A DNA stretch of 64,000 nt from Clostridiaceae bacterium Marseille-Q4145 (GTDB lineage: Bacteria > Bacillota > Clostridia > Lachnospirales > Lachnospiraceae). The position numbers were made by a program, and so were the translations under genes. The notes below the pieces were generated by a model that was not told where the DNA came from, made no database searches, and saw only the letters and a list, made by a program, of their open reading frames with translations. Within the stretch, counting starts at the first letter, position 1, and each line of letters starts with the position of its first letter. This document shows, in pieces, positions 33,092-42,173 of the stretch. The stretch lies in assembly GCA_018223365.1 (NCBI GenBank), contig JAGTTP010000001.1, forward strand, positions 682,001-746,000, in the 5' to 3' direction.

Positions 33092-33120
33092 ATATTACAA
33101 TAACTTTCTCTCTTTGTCAA
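33092..33120 (-). promoter_or_regulatory. Strong promoter for candidate small RNA
   Basis: TTGACA, 17-nt spacer, TAATAT on the minus strand in an AT-rich region. This is one of the best consensus matches in the window and drives no recognisable gene before the terminator at 32925-32957. Confidence 0.75.
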
Positions 33121-33181
33121 TAGTTATTTGTAAATATTTTAATTATTTTTATATTATCTGAATATTATTTGTCATTATGCA

Positions 33182-33217
33182 AATTAACAGCCGGAATCTC
33201 ATTAAAAATCCCGGCTG
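33182..33217 (-). terminator. Terminator after D-2-hydroxyacid dehydrogenase gene
   Basis: CAGCCGG(GAT)...(ATT)CCGGCTG hairpin followed by TTAATTTG on the minus strand, 16 nt past the stop codon. Confidence 0.7.
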
Positions 33218-33232
33218 CAAACTGTACTTTCT

Positions 33233-34213
33233 TTATACCAGATACGGTGTATCCTCACCATTCATATATTTCATTGCTCCGATGATGGAGTTTTCCGCCA
33301 TATTGGCAACTGCTTCCTCCGTATAGAATGCTGTATGCGGGCTTACCAGCACATTGGAATAGGATCTTAAAATTGCCAGCCTCGGATTGTGAAGCGGTTC
33401 TCCCATCCGGTTAAAATAATAAAGACCGCTCTCATGTTCCACTACATCAAGGCCTGCAAAGCCGACTTTCCCGCTCTCGATGCCGTCAATCAGTGCATCC
33501 GTATCCATCAGCGCTCCACGGGCACAGTTGATGATTACTACATCCTGCTTCATTTTTTCGATAGCAGCTGCATCAATCATATGATAGTTGTCATCGGTCG
33601 CCGGAGCATGAAGCGTAATCACATCGGAATTTTTCAGAAGAGTATCAAGATCCGTATACTCGGCATACTGTTTCACTTCCTCATTTTCATAGAGATCATA
33701 GGCAAGCATCTTACAGCCAAATCCGGATAAATGCCGGATCACGGTGCGGCCAATTCTTCCCGTACCAATTACACCGACGGTGCAGTCCGGAAGTTCCCGT
33801 CCAATCTTTCCCTTCAGAGTATAATCCTGTATGTTGGCCCGTTCCATAATATGGGGCATTCTGCGTAGTCCCATGAGCATCATCATAATCGCATAGTCAG
33901 CTACACTGTTGGGAGAATAACTGATATGGATGACCCCCATTCCAAGACTTTTTGCATAGTCCACATCAATATGATCGTAACCGATCGTTCTGGTGGCAAT
34001 ACATTTCACATCCATATCATGGAGTTTTTTGAGCATTGGCTGATCGAACACCGTCGTGATGACATTGACCACATCATAACCTTTCGCCAGATCCAGATTA
34101 TCCATGCAAGGTGTCTCCGTCGTATAATCATACTCGATCCCGTATTGGGGGCAGTATTTTTCAAAACATGGAAGTTCATCAAACGTACGCATGCTGAATA
34201 CAAACATTCTCAT
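33233..34213 (-). CDS. D-isomer-specific 2-hydroxyacid dehydrogenase (D-lactate dehydrogenase-like)
   Basis: 326 residues. NAD-binding motif GVIGTGRIGRTVIRHL, catalytic Arg in NCARGALMDTDAL, Glu in VVEHESGLYYF, and His in SPHTAFYTEEAV. The segment HDMDVKCIATRTIGYDHIDVDYA is typical of D-LDH/VanH-type enzymes. Reduces pyruvate or another 2-keto acid with NADH, probably in fermentation. Single-gene unit with its own terminator. Confidence 0.9.
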   Translation of the reverse strand: MRMFVFSMRTFDELPCFEKYCPQYGIEYDYTTETPCMDNLDLAKGYDVVNVITTVFDQPMLKKLHDMDVKCIATRTIGYDHIDVDYAKSLGMGVIHISYSPNSVADYAIMMMLMGLRRMPHIMERANIQDYTLKGKIGRELPDCTVGVIGTGRIGRTVIRHLSGFGCKMLAYDLYENEEVKQYAEYTDLDTLLKNSDVITLHAPATDDNYHMIDAAAIEKMKQDVVIINCARGALMDTDALIDGIESGKVGFAGLDVVEHESGLYYFNRMGEPLHNPRLAILRSYSNVLVSPHTAFYTEEAVANMAENSIIGAMKYMNGEDTPYLV

Positions 34214-34279
34214 CTTCTAGTTCCTCCCAACATATATTTTTGAAGAAAATTATACGCTTTCATCCAGCGCACTGCAAGC

Positions 34280-36133
34280 TCATTTCTGCGCTTCAATTTT
34301 CTCATTCAGTTCCGTCAAATACATCCAACGCTCCATCTTCTCGTCCAGCTCTGCCTGTACTTTTTCCTTTTCTTCCGTCAGCTCTGCCAGACGGCTGTAC
34401 TGACTGGCATGGACTGCCATCTCTGCATCCAGTTCCTCGATCTTCTGTTCCAGTGCCGCGATGTCATCATCAATGGTCTCGAATTCCTTCTGTTCCTTAT
34501 AAGAAAACTTTAACTTCTTCTCACCCTTATCCCAGGTGGCTTTTTTCTTTCCACTGGCAGTCTCTGCACCGGAAGCTGCTCTGGCACCAAAGGATTTTTC
34601 CTCAGCTGTACTTCCGTTTTCCCGGTTCTTCGCATCCAGATACTCCGTATAACCGCCCTCATACTGGCGAAAATGTCCATTTCCATCAAACGCGAAAATA
34701 CGGTCTGCCACATTATCAAGAAAATAGCGGTCATGGGATACCAGAATCACAATACCAATAAAGGAATTCAGATAATCCTCCAGTATGGTCAGTGTCGGGA
34801 TGTCAAGCTCGTTGGTCACCTCATCCATAACCAGTACATTGGGTCCCTGCTGCAGCACACCCAAGAGATAGAGCCGCCGTTTCTCTCCTCCGGAAAGCTT
34901 TCCAATGGGTGCATACTGCATGTCCGGCGTAAACAGAAACCGTTCCAGCATCTGGGAGGCCGTAATTCGCCCGTCCCGGGTGGGAATATATTCTGCAATG
35001 TCCTTTACGTAATCGATCACCCGCTGATTTTCATCCATCTGCGGAATTTCCTGTGCGAAATATCCCATTTGAATGGTTTCACCAAATTCCACGCTGCCCT
35101 CATCCGGCGGAATCTGTCCGGCAATCATTTTGAGCAGGGTAGATTTTCCGCATCCATTGGAGCCCACAAACGCCACGGTCTGATTTTTCAAAAAAATATA
35201 ATCGAAATCTTCTACAATCTTTCTGCCTTCATAACTCTTGGAAACATGATGAAGTTCAATGGTCTTCTTGCCCATTCTGGTCTCCACAGAATCCAGTTCC
35301 AGGGCCTTGTCAAATACCGGCGCTTTTCCGGCTTTCAAAGCTTCCAGGCGGTCCAGACGTGCTCTCTGCTTGGTGGTCCTTGCCCGGCATCCCCTGGCTG
35401 CCCATTCCAGTTCCATCCGGAGGATGCTCTGCCGCTTCCGTTCCGTCGCCAGCTCCATCTCTTCCCGCTGCGCCTTTAATTCCAGAAATTTCGAATAGTT
35501 CGCATCATAGCTGTAAATCTTACCACGGCTGATCTCCAGAATCCGGTTTGTCACCTGATCCAGAAAATAACGGTCATGGGTAACGGTAATCACCGTTCCG
35601 CGATATCTTCTCAGATACTGCTCCAGCCACCGGATCATATCCTCATCCAGATGGTTGGTAGGCTCGTCCAGAATCAGAATATCCGACGGCAAAAGCAATG
35701 TTCTCGCCAGTGCCGCACGCTTCTTCTGCCCTCCTGACAAAGTACCCATTTTAGCGTCATGCTCCAGAATACCAAGGGTATTCAGCATACTTCTTGCCTC
35801 ATGCTCCATGATGTCCGCATCCCCGGCATCAGTTCCACCCCAGCTGCCCTTTACCGCTGCAGAACCGGATACCACATAGGAAAGTACCGTCTCCTCCTCC
35901 GGGAATTCATGCAACTGGGTCAGATAGGCAAGCTTCGCACCATTCTGGCGCACCACCTGACCCTGATCCGGCTCCTCCGTTCCCGCAATGATCCGAAGAA
36001 GCGTCGTCTTACCTGTTCCATTAATTCCGATAATACCGATCTTCTCCCCTTCCTGAATTCCACAGGAAATGTCGTCGAAGATCCATTTGTCACCATATAA
36101 TTTGCTGACATGCTCAATATTTAAAATGTTCAT
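34280..36133 (-). CDS. ABC-F family ATPase (ribosome-associated type)
   Basis: 617 residues with two ABC domains and no membrane segments. Walker A GINGTGKTTLL and GSNGCGKSTLL, signatures LSGGQKKRAALAR and LSGGEKRRLYLLG, Walker B ILILDEPTNHLDEDM and VLVMDEVTNELDI. The linker between domains (about 200-275) is basic and helical, as in the P-site tRNA interaction motif. The C-terminal 70 residues form a coiled coil (LEQKIEELDAEMA). Second-site motif VTNELD replaces the canonical PTNHLD. Similar to Uup/YfmR-like proteins; antibiotic resistance cannot be inferred. Confidence 0.9.
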   Translation of the reverse strand: MNILNIEHVSKLYGDKWIFDDISCGIQEGEKIGIIGINGTGKTTLLRIIAGTEEPDQGQVVRQNGAKLAYLTQLHEFPEEETVLSYVVSGSAAVKGSWGGTDAGDADIMEHEARSMLNTLGILEHDAKMGTLSGGQKKRAALARTLLLPSDILILDEPTNHLDEDMIRWLEQYLRRYRGTVITVTHDRYFLDQVTNRILEISRGKIYSYDANYSKFLELKAQREEMELATERKRQSILRMELEWAARGCRARTTKQRARLDRLEALKAGKAPVFDKALELDSVETRMGKKTIELHHVSKSYEGRKIVEDFDYIFLKNQTVAFVGSNGCGKSTLLKMIAGQIPPDEGSVEFGETIQMGYFAQEIPQMDENQRVIDYVKDIAEYIPTRDGRITASQMLERFLFTPDMQYAPIGKLSGGEKRRLYLLGVLQQGPNVLVMDEVTNELDIPTLTILEDYLNSFIGIVILVSHDRYFLDNVADRIFAFDGNGHFRQYEGGYTEYLDAKNRENGSTAEEKSFGARAASGAETASGKKKATWDKGEKKLKFSYKEQKEFETIDDDIAALEQKIEELDAEMAVHASQYSRLAELTEEKEKVQAELDEKMERWMYLTELNEKIEAQK

Positions 36134-36315
36134 TTGTTGTAATCCTCTCTCATGTTAGAACCGCTTTTATTCTAGCATAAAGAAGAAGATTGCGCAAAAC
36201 TTGTTGCCCAGGCATATCCATTAAGAATGAGTGGAAGTTTCGTTGACAGCGGAATACAGGAAATATACAATGAAATCAATCTTTTTATATATTAGAGAGA
36301 AATGAGGAATTGTTT

Positions 36316-37029
36316 ATGTACAGTGATATTTTTAGCAAAATATATGATGCATTTGGTTGGAATTATTATCCAGAATCCTTTGCTCAGCTTTTGCTTCGTT
36401 GGATCGATGAGCAAGGATTACATATCAACCATATGCTTGACCTGGGATGTGGCACCGGCATCCTTTGCAATATGATAGCTGAGCATGGAATTGAAACTAT
36501 GGGAATGGATTTGTCTCATGGGATGATTGCCATGGCAAAGCAGAATTATCCTCATATCCTTTTTCAGCAGGGAAATATGATCGACTGGAAGCCTGAAATG
36601 AACTTTGATCTGGTAACCAGTACCTGTGATGCGATTAATCATATTCTGGAGCCGGAGGATGTGAAAAAGGTGATGAAGAATGTATATTCCTATCTGAATC
36701 CAGGCGGCGTTTTCTTATTTGATTTTTTGCGTCCTGGCGAGGAAGCTGACTGTGAGCCAGTTGATATGGGAGAACTTGATGGAAAGCGTCTGCAGTTTCA
36801 GATCTATCATCCAAAGGATCAGTTTGTAACCTTGCAGGCAGATTTATTTGAAGGGGATAAGTTGATTCATACAGAGAAAATTCAGGAACATCTATATGAG
36901 CCTGAGTGGATCTTACAAGTATTAAAAGAAATCGGATATCAGGATGTGCGCTGTACTGATCAGCTATTGAAATCTGAATCAGTACATGCTGCAACCTGGT
37001 TTATTATAGCCAAAAAAGCATGCCAATGA
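36316..37029 (+). CDS. Class I SAM-dependent methyltransferase
   Basis: 237 residues from ATG 36316 (GAGG eight nt upstream); an upstream TTG adds two residues. SAM-binding motif I MLDLGCGTGILCNMIAEHG, motif II GMDLSHGMIAMAKQ, and the DLVTSTCDAINHILEPED segment typical of UbiE/Methyltransf_25 proteins. Substrate unknown. It is the first plus-strand gene and is convergent with the small Nif11-like gene. Codon use looks A+T-richer than the neighbours. Confidence 0.87.
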   Translation: MYSDIFSKIYDAFGWNYYPESFAQLLLRWIDEQGLHINHMLDLGCGTGILCNMIAEHGIETMGMDLSHGMIAMAKQNYPHILFQQGNMIDWKPEMNFDLVTSTCDAINHILEPEDVKKVMKNVYSYLNPGGVFLFDFLRPGEEADCEPVDMGELDGKRLQFQIYHPKDQFVTLQADLFEGDKLIHTEKIQEHLYEPEWILQVLKEIGYQDVRCTDQLLKSESVHAATWFIIAKKACQ

Positions 37030-37073
37030 CATAATCTTCTCCGCCATCAGCGTAATCCATTTCTGTAGGTTTC

Positions 37074-37358
37074 TTATGCCTCCAGCCCTGCAAAGAACAG
37101 TTCGTAGAAATCATCCTCGCCCTCCAGCATCGGGGAGTTCTCCCCTCCGCCGTTGGTACTCCGGCGCATGGCCGCATAGGCTTCTTCTCCGGCCGTGATG
37201 AGATCCATCTCATAAATCTCATAGCCCAGCTCCCGGCATTTTCTGCAGAATGCCGCAAAGGGCTGGTCTTCTTTTCGGGTTGCCAGCAGTGCTTCCTTCA
37301 GTTTCGGATCATGAAGCGCTTTCTGTTTCAGTTCGTCCAACATTTCTGCAATTGCCAT
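37074..37358 (-). CDS. Nif11-like small protein with a Gly-Gly-Gly motif
   Basis: 94 residues. The N-terminal 55 residues (EMLDELKQKALHDPKLKEALLA...FAAFCRKCRELGYEIYEMDLITAGEEAYAAM) follow the Nif11 leader pattern: helical, with dpeL...fc..are.Gy.i...dL. It then has NGGGENS and an acidic/aromatic tail (DDFYELFFAGL). Nif11-type leaders guide peptide natural-product maturation, with cleavage after double glycine. The tail lacks Cys/Ser/Thr richness, so it may be a housekeeping Nif11-domain protein. A methyltransferase gene lies convergently next to it. Confidence 0.6.
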   Translation of the reverse strand: MAIAEMLDELKQKALHDPKLKEALLATRKEDQPFAAFCRKCRELGYEIYEMDLITAGEEAYAAMRRSTNGGGENSPMLEGEDDFYELFFAGLEA

Positions 37359-37409
37359 ATGCGTACCTCCTTATGATTCTCCTTCTGTCGCAGGATATGA
37401 TTTTCTTCC

Positions 37410-38390
37410 TTACAGAAGCGTTTTTCTTAATTCTGCACCATCTTTTGCACTTAAATATGCCGGTGCAATATCAAATACGGTCTTGCAGCCGGTCTGTCCC
37501 TCTTTATAGAGACGATAAGCAGCTCTTGCATAAGCTACGATCACACTGGAAGTGAACTCCGGATTGGAATCCAATTTCAGGCTGTATTCGATTACATGGT
37601 TATTTTCCAGGTTCCAACCGGTCTTTCCGGAGCGGATCACAAATCCACCGTGGGGGATTCCGCTGTGATCTCTCTTTAACTCTTCTTCGCTGATAAAATG
37701 AACGGTCGTATCATAATCAGAGAAGTAGTTCGGCATATTTTTAATGGTTGCTTCTACCTTTGCAGCATCAGCGCCTTCTTCCAGTACAACGAAACACTCT
37801 CTGGTATGTTTCTGTCTTGCAGTCAGCTCCGGATTCTCACCATTTCTTACTGATTCCAGTGCAGACTCCACTGGAATGGTGTACTGCTTGCCATCTTTGA
37901 CACCCTCTACCCGACGGATGGCATCTGAATGTCCCTGGCTGACACCTTTTCCCCAGAAAGTATAGTCATGACCTTCCGGAAGAATCGCATTGGCATACAT
38001 ACGATTCAGAGAGAACATACCCGGATCCCAGCCCACGGAAATGATGCCCACGTGACCGCTCTTCTTTGCCGCTTCATCTACATCATCGAAATGCTCCGGA
38101 ATTCTTGCATGGGTGTCAAAACTGTCTACAACATTGAAAAATTCTGCATATTTCGGGGTCTGTACCGGAAGATCTGTCGCACTTCCGCCGCAGAGAATCA
38201 TTACATCAATCTTGTCTTTCCACTGTTCCACATCTGCCACGGAACAAACGGACGCAGTCTCTGTCAGTACAGATACCGTCTCCGGTGCACGTCTTGTAAA
38301 TACGGCCACCAGCTCCATGTCCGGGTTCTGCTTGATGGCACACTCAACACCTCTTCCGAGGTTTCCATATCCTAAAATACCAATTCTCAT
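37410..38390 (-). CDS. ddh: meso-Diaminopimelate D-dehydrogenase
   Basis: 326 residues. N-terminal NADPH-binding Rossmann motif GILGYGNLGRGVE, the ARIPEHFDDVD and SVGWDPGMFSLNRMYANA segments, and TFWGKGVSQGHSDAIRRVEGV are hallmarks of Ddh. It forms meso-DAP directly from tetrahydrodipicolinate for lysine and peptidoglycan synthesis. The LysR-type gene immediately upstream on the same strand (45 nt away) may regulate it. Confidence 0.95.
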   Translation of the reverse strand: MRIGILGYGNLGRGVECAIKQNPDMELVAVFTRRAPETVSVLTETASVCSVADVEQWKDKIDVMILCGGSATDLPVQTPKYAEFFNVVDSFDTHARIPEHFDDVDEAAKKSGHVGIISVGWDPGMFSLNRMYANAILPEGHDYTFWGKGVSQGHSDAIRRVEGVKDGKQYTIPVESALESVRNGENPELTARQKHTRECFVVLEEGADAAKVEATIKNMPNYFSDYDTTVHFISEEELKRDHSGIPHGGFVIRSGKTGWNLENNHVIEYSLKLDSNPEFTSSVIVAYARAAYRLYKEGQTGCKTVFDIAPAYLSAKDGAELRKTLL

Positions 38391-38434
38391 AATTCTATCT
38401 CCTTATATATATTGTCCGATTTTATTTATTAATT

Positions 38435-39367
38435 TTACTTTTTGTATACACGTATGTCAACAGATTTCTCCGGTTCTGCGCTGCCTCCCAAAATCAGATT
38501 TTTAAGCTGCCTTGTCGGTGCATTCAGAGAATGTTCCACATCATATACCATACAGATTTGCCGTTCCGGAACAGGGTCCTGTAGCGCAATCTGCACAATT
38601 TCATGACGTGCGATAGCTTCTTCTGCTATCTTCTCCGGCAAAAAGGCAAGTCCCAGTTCATTTTTCACAAGAGGCAGAATCTGATCTGTTGTCGCCACCT
38701 CCGTATCCGGTGTCAGCTCCAGACAATGTTTCAGAAAAAACTGGCTGTAGAACTGATAGGTCATCGTTTCCCGTCCAAGGCAGATCATGGGATAGTTCTT
38801 CACCTCTGCCAGAGAAAGCACCTGGCTGCCCAAGGCGGTAAAGGTCTTCCCCCCTACCAGAATTTCCCGAAACGATTGCAGAACTATCTTTTTCAGCGGA
38901 GGTTTCATCTCTACTGGCGTGGTCACCACCGCAAACTCAATCTTTCCGCTCTTTACTGCCTCAACAGCCTGGGGTGTGGAATGGTTATACAGTTTCAGGC
39001 GGATTCCCGGATATTTCATATGGAAGCTTTTCAATTTCTCAAGCAGGAAAATATTTAAGGCAGTCTCGGTTGCTCCTATGGAAATACTTCCTCGAGAAAG
39101 TCCCCCACTGTCTCCTAATTCTTCCTCAGCCGCAAAGAGCTGTGTCATCGCGGCAGAAACACGGACATATAGCCGCTCTCCCTCCGGTGTCAGTTGAACA
39201 CCTCTGTTGGTGCGGATAAAAAGGCTGCACTGTAGCTGTTGTTCCAGGCAGTTCATGGCCCTCGTCACATTAGGCTGACTGTTCCCTAATGTTCTTGCCG
39301 CCTTCGTAAAATTTCCATACTTTGCAACGTAATAGAAAATTCGGTAGTAGTCCATGTTGACATTCAT
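38435..39367 (-). CDS. LysR-family transcriptional regulator
   Basis: 310 residues. N-terminal winged helix-turn-helix (YYRIFYYVAKYGNFTKAARTLGNSQPNVTRAMNCLEQQLQCSLF) and a LysR substrate-binding domain (about 90-295). ATG 39367 has AGGAG seven nt upstream. It is divergent from purA with 124 nt between starts and co-directional with ddh. Its target and inducer are unknown; lysine/DAP control of ddh is a reasonable guess. Confidence 0.9.
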   Translation of the reverse strand: MNVNMDYYRIFYYVAKYGNFTKAARTLGNSQPNVTRAMNCLEQQLQCSLFIRTNRGVQLTPEGERLYVRVSAAMTQLFAAEEELGDSGGLSRGSISIGATETALNIFLLEKLKSFHMKYPGIRLKLYNHSTPQAVEAVKSGKIEFAVVTTPVEMKPPLKKIVLQSFREILVGGKTFTALGSQVLSLAEVKNYPMICLGRETMTYQFYSQFFLKHCLELTPDTEVATTDQILPLVKNELGLAFLPEKIAEEAIARHEIVQIALQDPVPERQICMVYDVEHSLNAPTRQLKNLILGGSAEPEKSVDIRVYKK

Positions 39368-39419
39368 GTTTTTTCTCCTGCCATATCATTTTCTGATGAT
39401 TATCATATCAATAATAGTT

Positions 39420-39448
39420 TTTACATATTTCTATTCTCTCAGTATAAT
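39420..39448 (+). promoter_or_regulatory. purA promoter
   Basis: TTTACA, 17-nt spacer, TATAAT, ending 43 nt before the purA ATG. Lies in the divergent purA/lysR region. Confidence 0.75.
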
Positions 39449-39491
39449 GGAATTCGTTTCAAAAAACAACAACCGAAAGGGGATCATTAAT

Positions 39492-40787
39492 ATGTTAACA
39501 GCAGTTACAGGTATTAACTGGGGAGATGAAGGAAAAGGTCGTGTCATTGATCTGCTCGCAGAGCAGGCTGATGTAGTTGCACGGTATCAGGGCGGTAACA
39601 ACGCCGGACACACCGTTGTTACCGACCAGGGTAAGTTCGTACTGAACCTTCTTCCCTCCGGTATCCTTCACTCCAATGTCGTATGTATCTTAGGCGGCGG
39701 CATGGTCATCGATCTTGAACATCTTGCCGGGGAAATCCAGCAGATCCGCGAAAAAGGAATCACGGTCACACCGGAACATCTAAAGCTGTCCCGCCTGGCT
39801 ACCATTTCCATGCCATGGCATCGGATTCAAGATGAACTGGAAGAAGATCGTCTTGCCAAGACCGGTTCCGCCTTCGGTTCTACCCGCCGCGGAATCGCCT
39901 ATGCCTACAGTGATAAATACAGAAAGAAAACACTCCGTCTGGGAGATCTTCTCCATCTGGATGAGGAGCCTGTACGTTCCCGTCTGAAGACGATGCTGGA
40001 TGCAAAAAATCTGGAGCTGGCAGGCTGCTATCATCAGGAGCCCATGTCCTACCCGGCACTGCTTTCCTGGTGTGAGAAACAGGCGGAACTCTTTGCACCC
40101 TATATCTGCGATACCGGAAGTTATCTCAGCCAGGCGCTCTTAGAGGGCAAAAAAGTCGTTCTGGAAGCACAGCTCGGCGCTATGCGTGACATTGACTATG
40201 GTATTTTCCCATATACCTCCAGTTCTTCCACCATTGCTGCATACGGACCTATTGGTGCCGGAATCCCGGGAACCCCTCTGGACCACATTGTTGGTGTCCT
40301 GAAAGCTTACTCCACCTGTGTAGGTGCAGGACCCTTTGTCGCAGAAAAGGCCATGTCCGAATCCTGGCTGGAAGAACTTCGTCAGGCCGGTGGAGAATAT
40401 GGAGCCGCTACCGGACGTCCGCGTCGTGTAGGACCTTTTGATGCAGTGGCCAGTCGTTACGGTCTGAACTGCCAGAACGCGGATCAGATTGCCCTGACCA
40501 AACTGGATGTATTAAGTTCTTTAAAGGAAATTCCGCTGATTGTTGCTTATCAGAAAGGAGATCAGAGGATCACAGAATTTGACCCCACGGAAGATATGGG
40601 TAACTGCACCCCGGTCATTGAAATGGTACCCGGATGGCAGGAGGATATTTCCGGCTGCCGTACTTATGAAGAACTTCCGGAAAATGCCAGAAACTATATC
40701 GAAACACTGGAACGCCTTCTGAATCACAAAATCCAGATGATCTCCGTGGGTGCGCGCCGTGACCAGTATCTGATGAAGGAGATTTAA
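39492..40787 (+). CDS. purA: Adenylosuccinate synthetase
   Basis: 431 residues from ATG 39492 (GAAAGGGG upstream); a longer reading upstream would cross the promoter. GTP-binding and catalytic motifs GINWGDEGKGRVIDLLA, RYQGGNNAGHTVV, GSTRRGIAYAYSDK, EAQLGAMRDIDYGIFPYTSSS and GRPRRVGPFD. Converts IMP to adenylosuccinate with GTP and aspartate. The YoaK-family gene follows 5 nt later and shares the message. Confidence 0.96.
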   Translation: MLTAVTGINWGDEGKGRVIDLLAEQADVVARYQGGNNAGHTVVTDQGKFVLNLLPSGILHSNVVCILGGGMVIDLEHLAGEIQQIREKGITVTPEHLKLSRLATISMPWHRIQDELEEDRLAKTGSAFGSTRRGIAYAYSDKYRKKTLRLGDLLHLDEEPVRSRLKTMLDAKNLELAGCYHQEPMSYPALLSWCEKQAELFAPYICDTGSYLSQALLEGKKVVLEAQLGAMRDIDYGIFPYTSSSSTIAAYGPIGAGIPGTPLDHIVGVLKAYSTCVGAGPFVAEKAMSESWLEELRQAGGEYGAATGRPRRVGPFDAVASRYGLNCQNADQIALTKLDVLSSLKEIPLIVAYQKGDQRITEFDPTEDMGNCTPVIEMVPGWQEDISGCRTYEELPENARNYIETLERLLNHKIQMISVGARRDQYLMKEI

Positions 40788-40792
40788 ATTTT

Positions 40793-41485
40793 ATGCATCA
40801 CAAAGCCCATAAACAAATGTCCGAGGCCTTCCTGACGGCTGCTTTTCTGTCCATATCAGGCGGCCTCCAGGATGCCTATACCTATCTTGCCAGAGGAAAT
40901 GTATTTGCCAATGCCCAGACCGGAAACATCGTTCTCTTAAGCCAGCATATTGCGAATGGAGACCTTGCTTCTACTATTCACTATCTGATTCCTCTGTCCT
41001 TTTTTGCATTGGGTGTTGCTGCTGCTGAAATCATTCACCAATGCTACCAGCAGGCACAACGCATCCACTGGAGGCAGTTAGTATTAGCGATTGAAATCCT
41101 GCTCCTGTTTGCTGTCGGATTTCTCCCCGACTCCTGGAACCTGATTGCCAATTCCATGGTATCCTTCTCCTGCGCCATGCAGGTACAGGCATTCCGTAAA
41201 GTGAACAGCTATGCTTTTGCCAGCACCATGTGCATCGGTAATCTCCGCAGCGGCATGGAATCCCTGTGTGCCTATTTTAAGACCCGCAACAAAGATGTGC
41301 TGATAAAATCAATGCACTATTTTGGTGTTATTTTACTGTTTGCTTTTGGTGCCGGAATTGGCGGACATCTGCTTCCGCGTCTTGGCATGCGCACGATCTG
41401 GCTGTCCTGCCTGCTCCTCCTCGTCAGCTTCCTGCTCATGTTTATCAAAGAAGAGATCGAGGAGCATCCGGAAATCAAACTTTAA
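40793..41485 (+). CDS. YoaK/DUF1275 family membrane protein
   Basis: 230 residues with about six membrane helices. The family start AFLTAAFLSISGGLQDAYTYLARGNVFANAQTGNIVLL is typical of DUF1275. ATG 11 nt after AAGGAG, which overlaps the end of purA, so it is co-transcribed with it. Function unknown. Its 3' end overlaps the convergent response-regulator gene by 11 nt. Confidence 0.88.
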   Translation: MHHKAHKQMSEAFLTAAFLSISGGLQDAYTYLARGNVFANAQTGNIVLLSQHIANGDLASTIHYLIPLSFFALGVAAAEIIHQCYQQAQRIHWRQLVLAIEILLLFAVGFLPDSWNLIANSMVSFSCAMQVQAFRKVNSYAFASTMCIGNLRSGMESLCAYFKTRNKDVLIKSMHYFGVILLFAFGAGIGGHLLPRLGMRTIWLSCLLLLVSFLLMFIKEEIEEHPEIKL

Positions 41486-42173
41486 GCATCCGATACCCAA
41501 TTCCGATATGTGTCTGTATATAAGCAGTTCCGTTTTTATCCGGTTCCAGTTTTCTTCGCAGAGTTGCCATAAAAACGCGAAGGGATGCAATATCATTTTC
41601 CGAACTGCTTCCCCAGATCTGCCGGGTAATGTAGGTATGTGTCAATACCTTCCCGACATTTCTGGCCAGCAGACATAATAACTTATATTCAATTGGAGTA
41701 AGATGCAGTTCCTCTTCCTTCAGGTAAGTGCATCCTGCCGTGTAGTCGATCTTCAGGTCTCCATTTTCAAAAACGGACGTATCCTGCATTTCTCCCATAC
41801 CAAGCATGGCAAGACGCCTTATCGTTACACGGATTCTTGCAAGCAATTCTTCTACGGAAAAAGGCTTGGTAATATAATCATCCGCACCTGCGTCCAACGC
41901 TTCGATCTTATCCGCATCTTCGCTTCTGGCACTGATCACGATGATCGGCACATTGGACCAGGTACGGATTTTTTTGATCACATCTACGCCTTCCATGTCC
42001 GGCAATCCCAGGTCCAACAGAATAATATCTGGCTGATGGGAGGATGCTTCCATAATTGCAGTGGTGCCATTTTCCGCAGTAAGATATTTATAGTCATGTG
42101 TTTTTAGTGTTGTCACAATCAGATTCCGTACAGGACGGTCATCTTCCACAACCAGGATTAATGTTTTATTCAT
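41475..42173 (-). CDS. KdpE-like OmpR-family response regulator
   Basis: 232 residues. Receiver domain with acidic pocket DD (10-11), phospho-acceptor Asp in ILLDLGLPDMEG and Lys in ITKPFSVEELLAR; C-terminal winged helix (LTPIEYKLLCLLARNVGKVLTHTYITRQIWG). The sequence style and its pairing with a Usp-DUF4118 sensor kinase identify a KdpE relative. It overlaps the kinase gene by 8 nt. Likely controls the potassium transport genes upstream on the same strand (trkA, trkH). Confidence 0.9.
   Translation of the reverse strand: MNKTLILVVEDDRPVRNLIVTTLKTHDYKYLTAENGTTAIMEASSHQPDIILLDLGLPDMEGVDVIKKIRTWSNVPIIVISARSEDADKIEALDAGADDYITKPFSVEELLARIRVTIRRLAMLGMGEMQDTSVFENGDLKIDYTAGCTYLKEEELHLTPIEYKLLCLLARNVGKVLTHTYITRQIWGSSSENDIASLRVFMATLRRKLEPDKNGTAYIQTHIGIGYRMLKV

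Noticed and set aside
34280..36133. Antibiotic resistance ABC-F
   Set aside because: The domain layout fits housekeeping ABC-F proteins equally well, and no resistance-type interdomain extension can be judged by eye.
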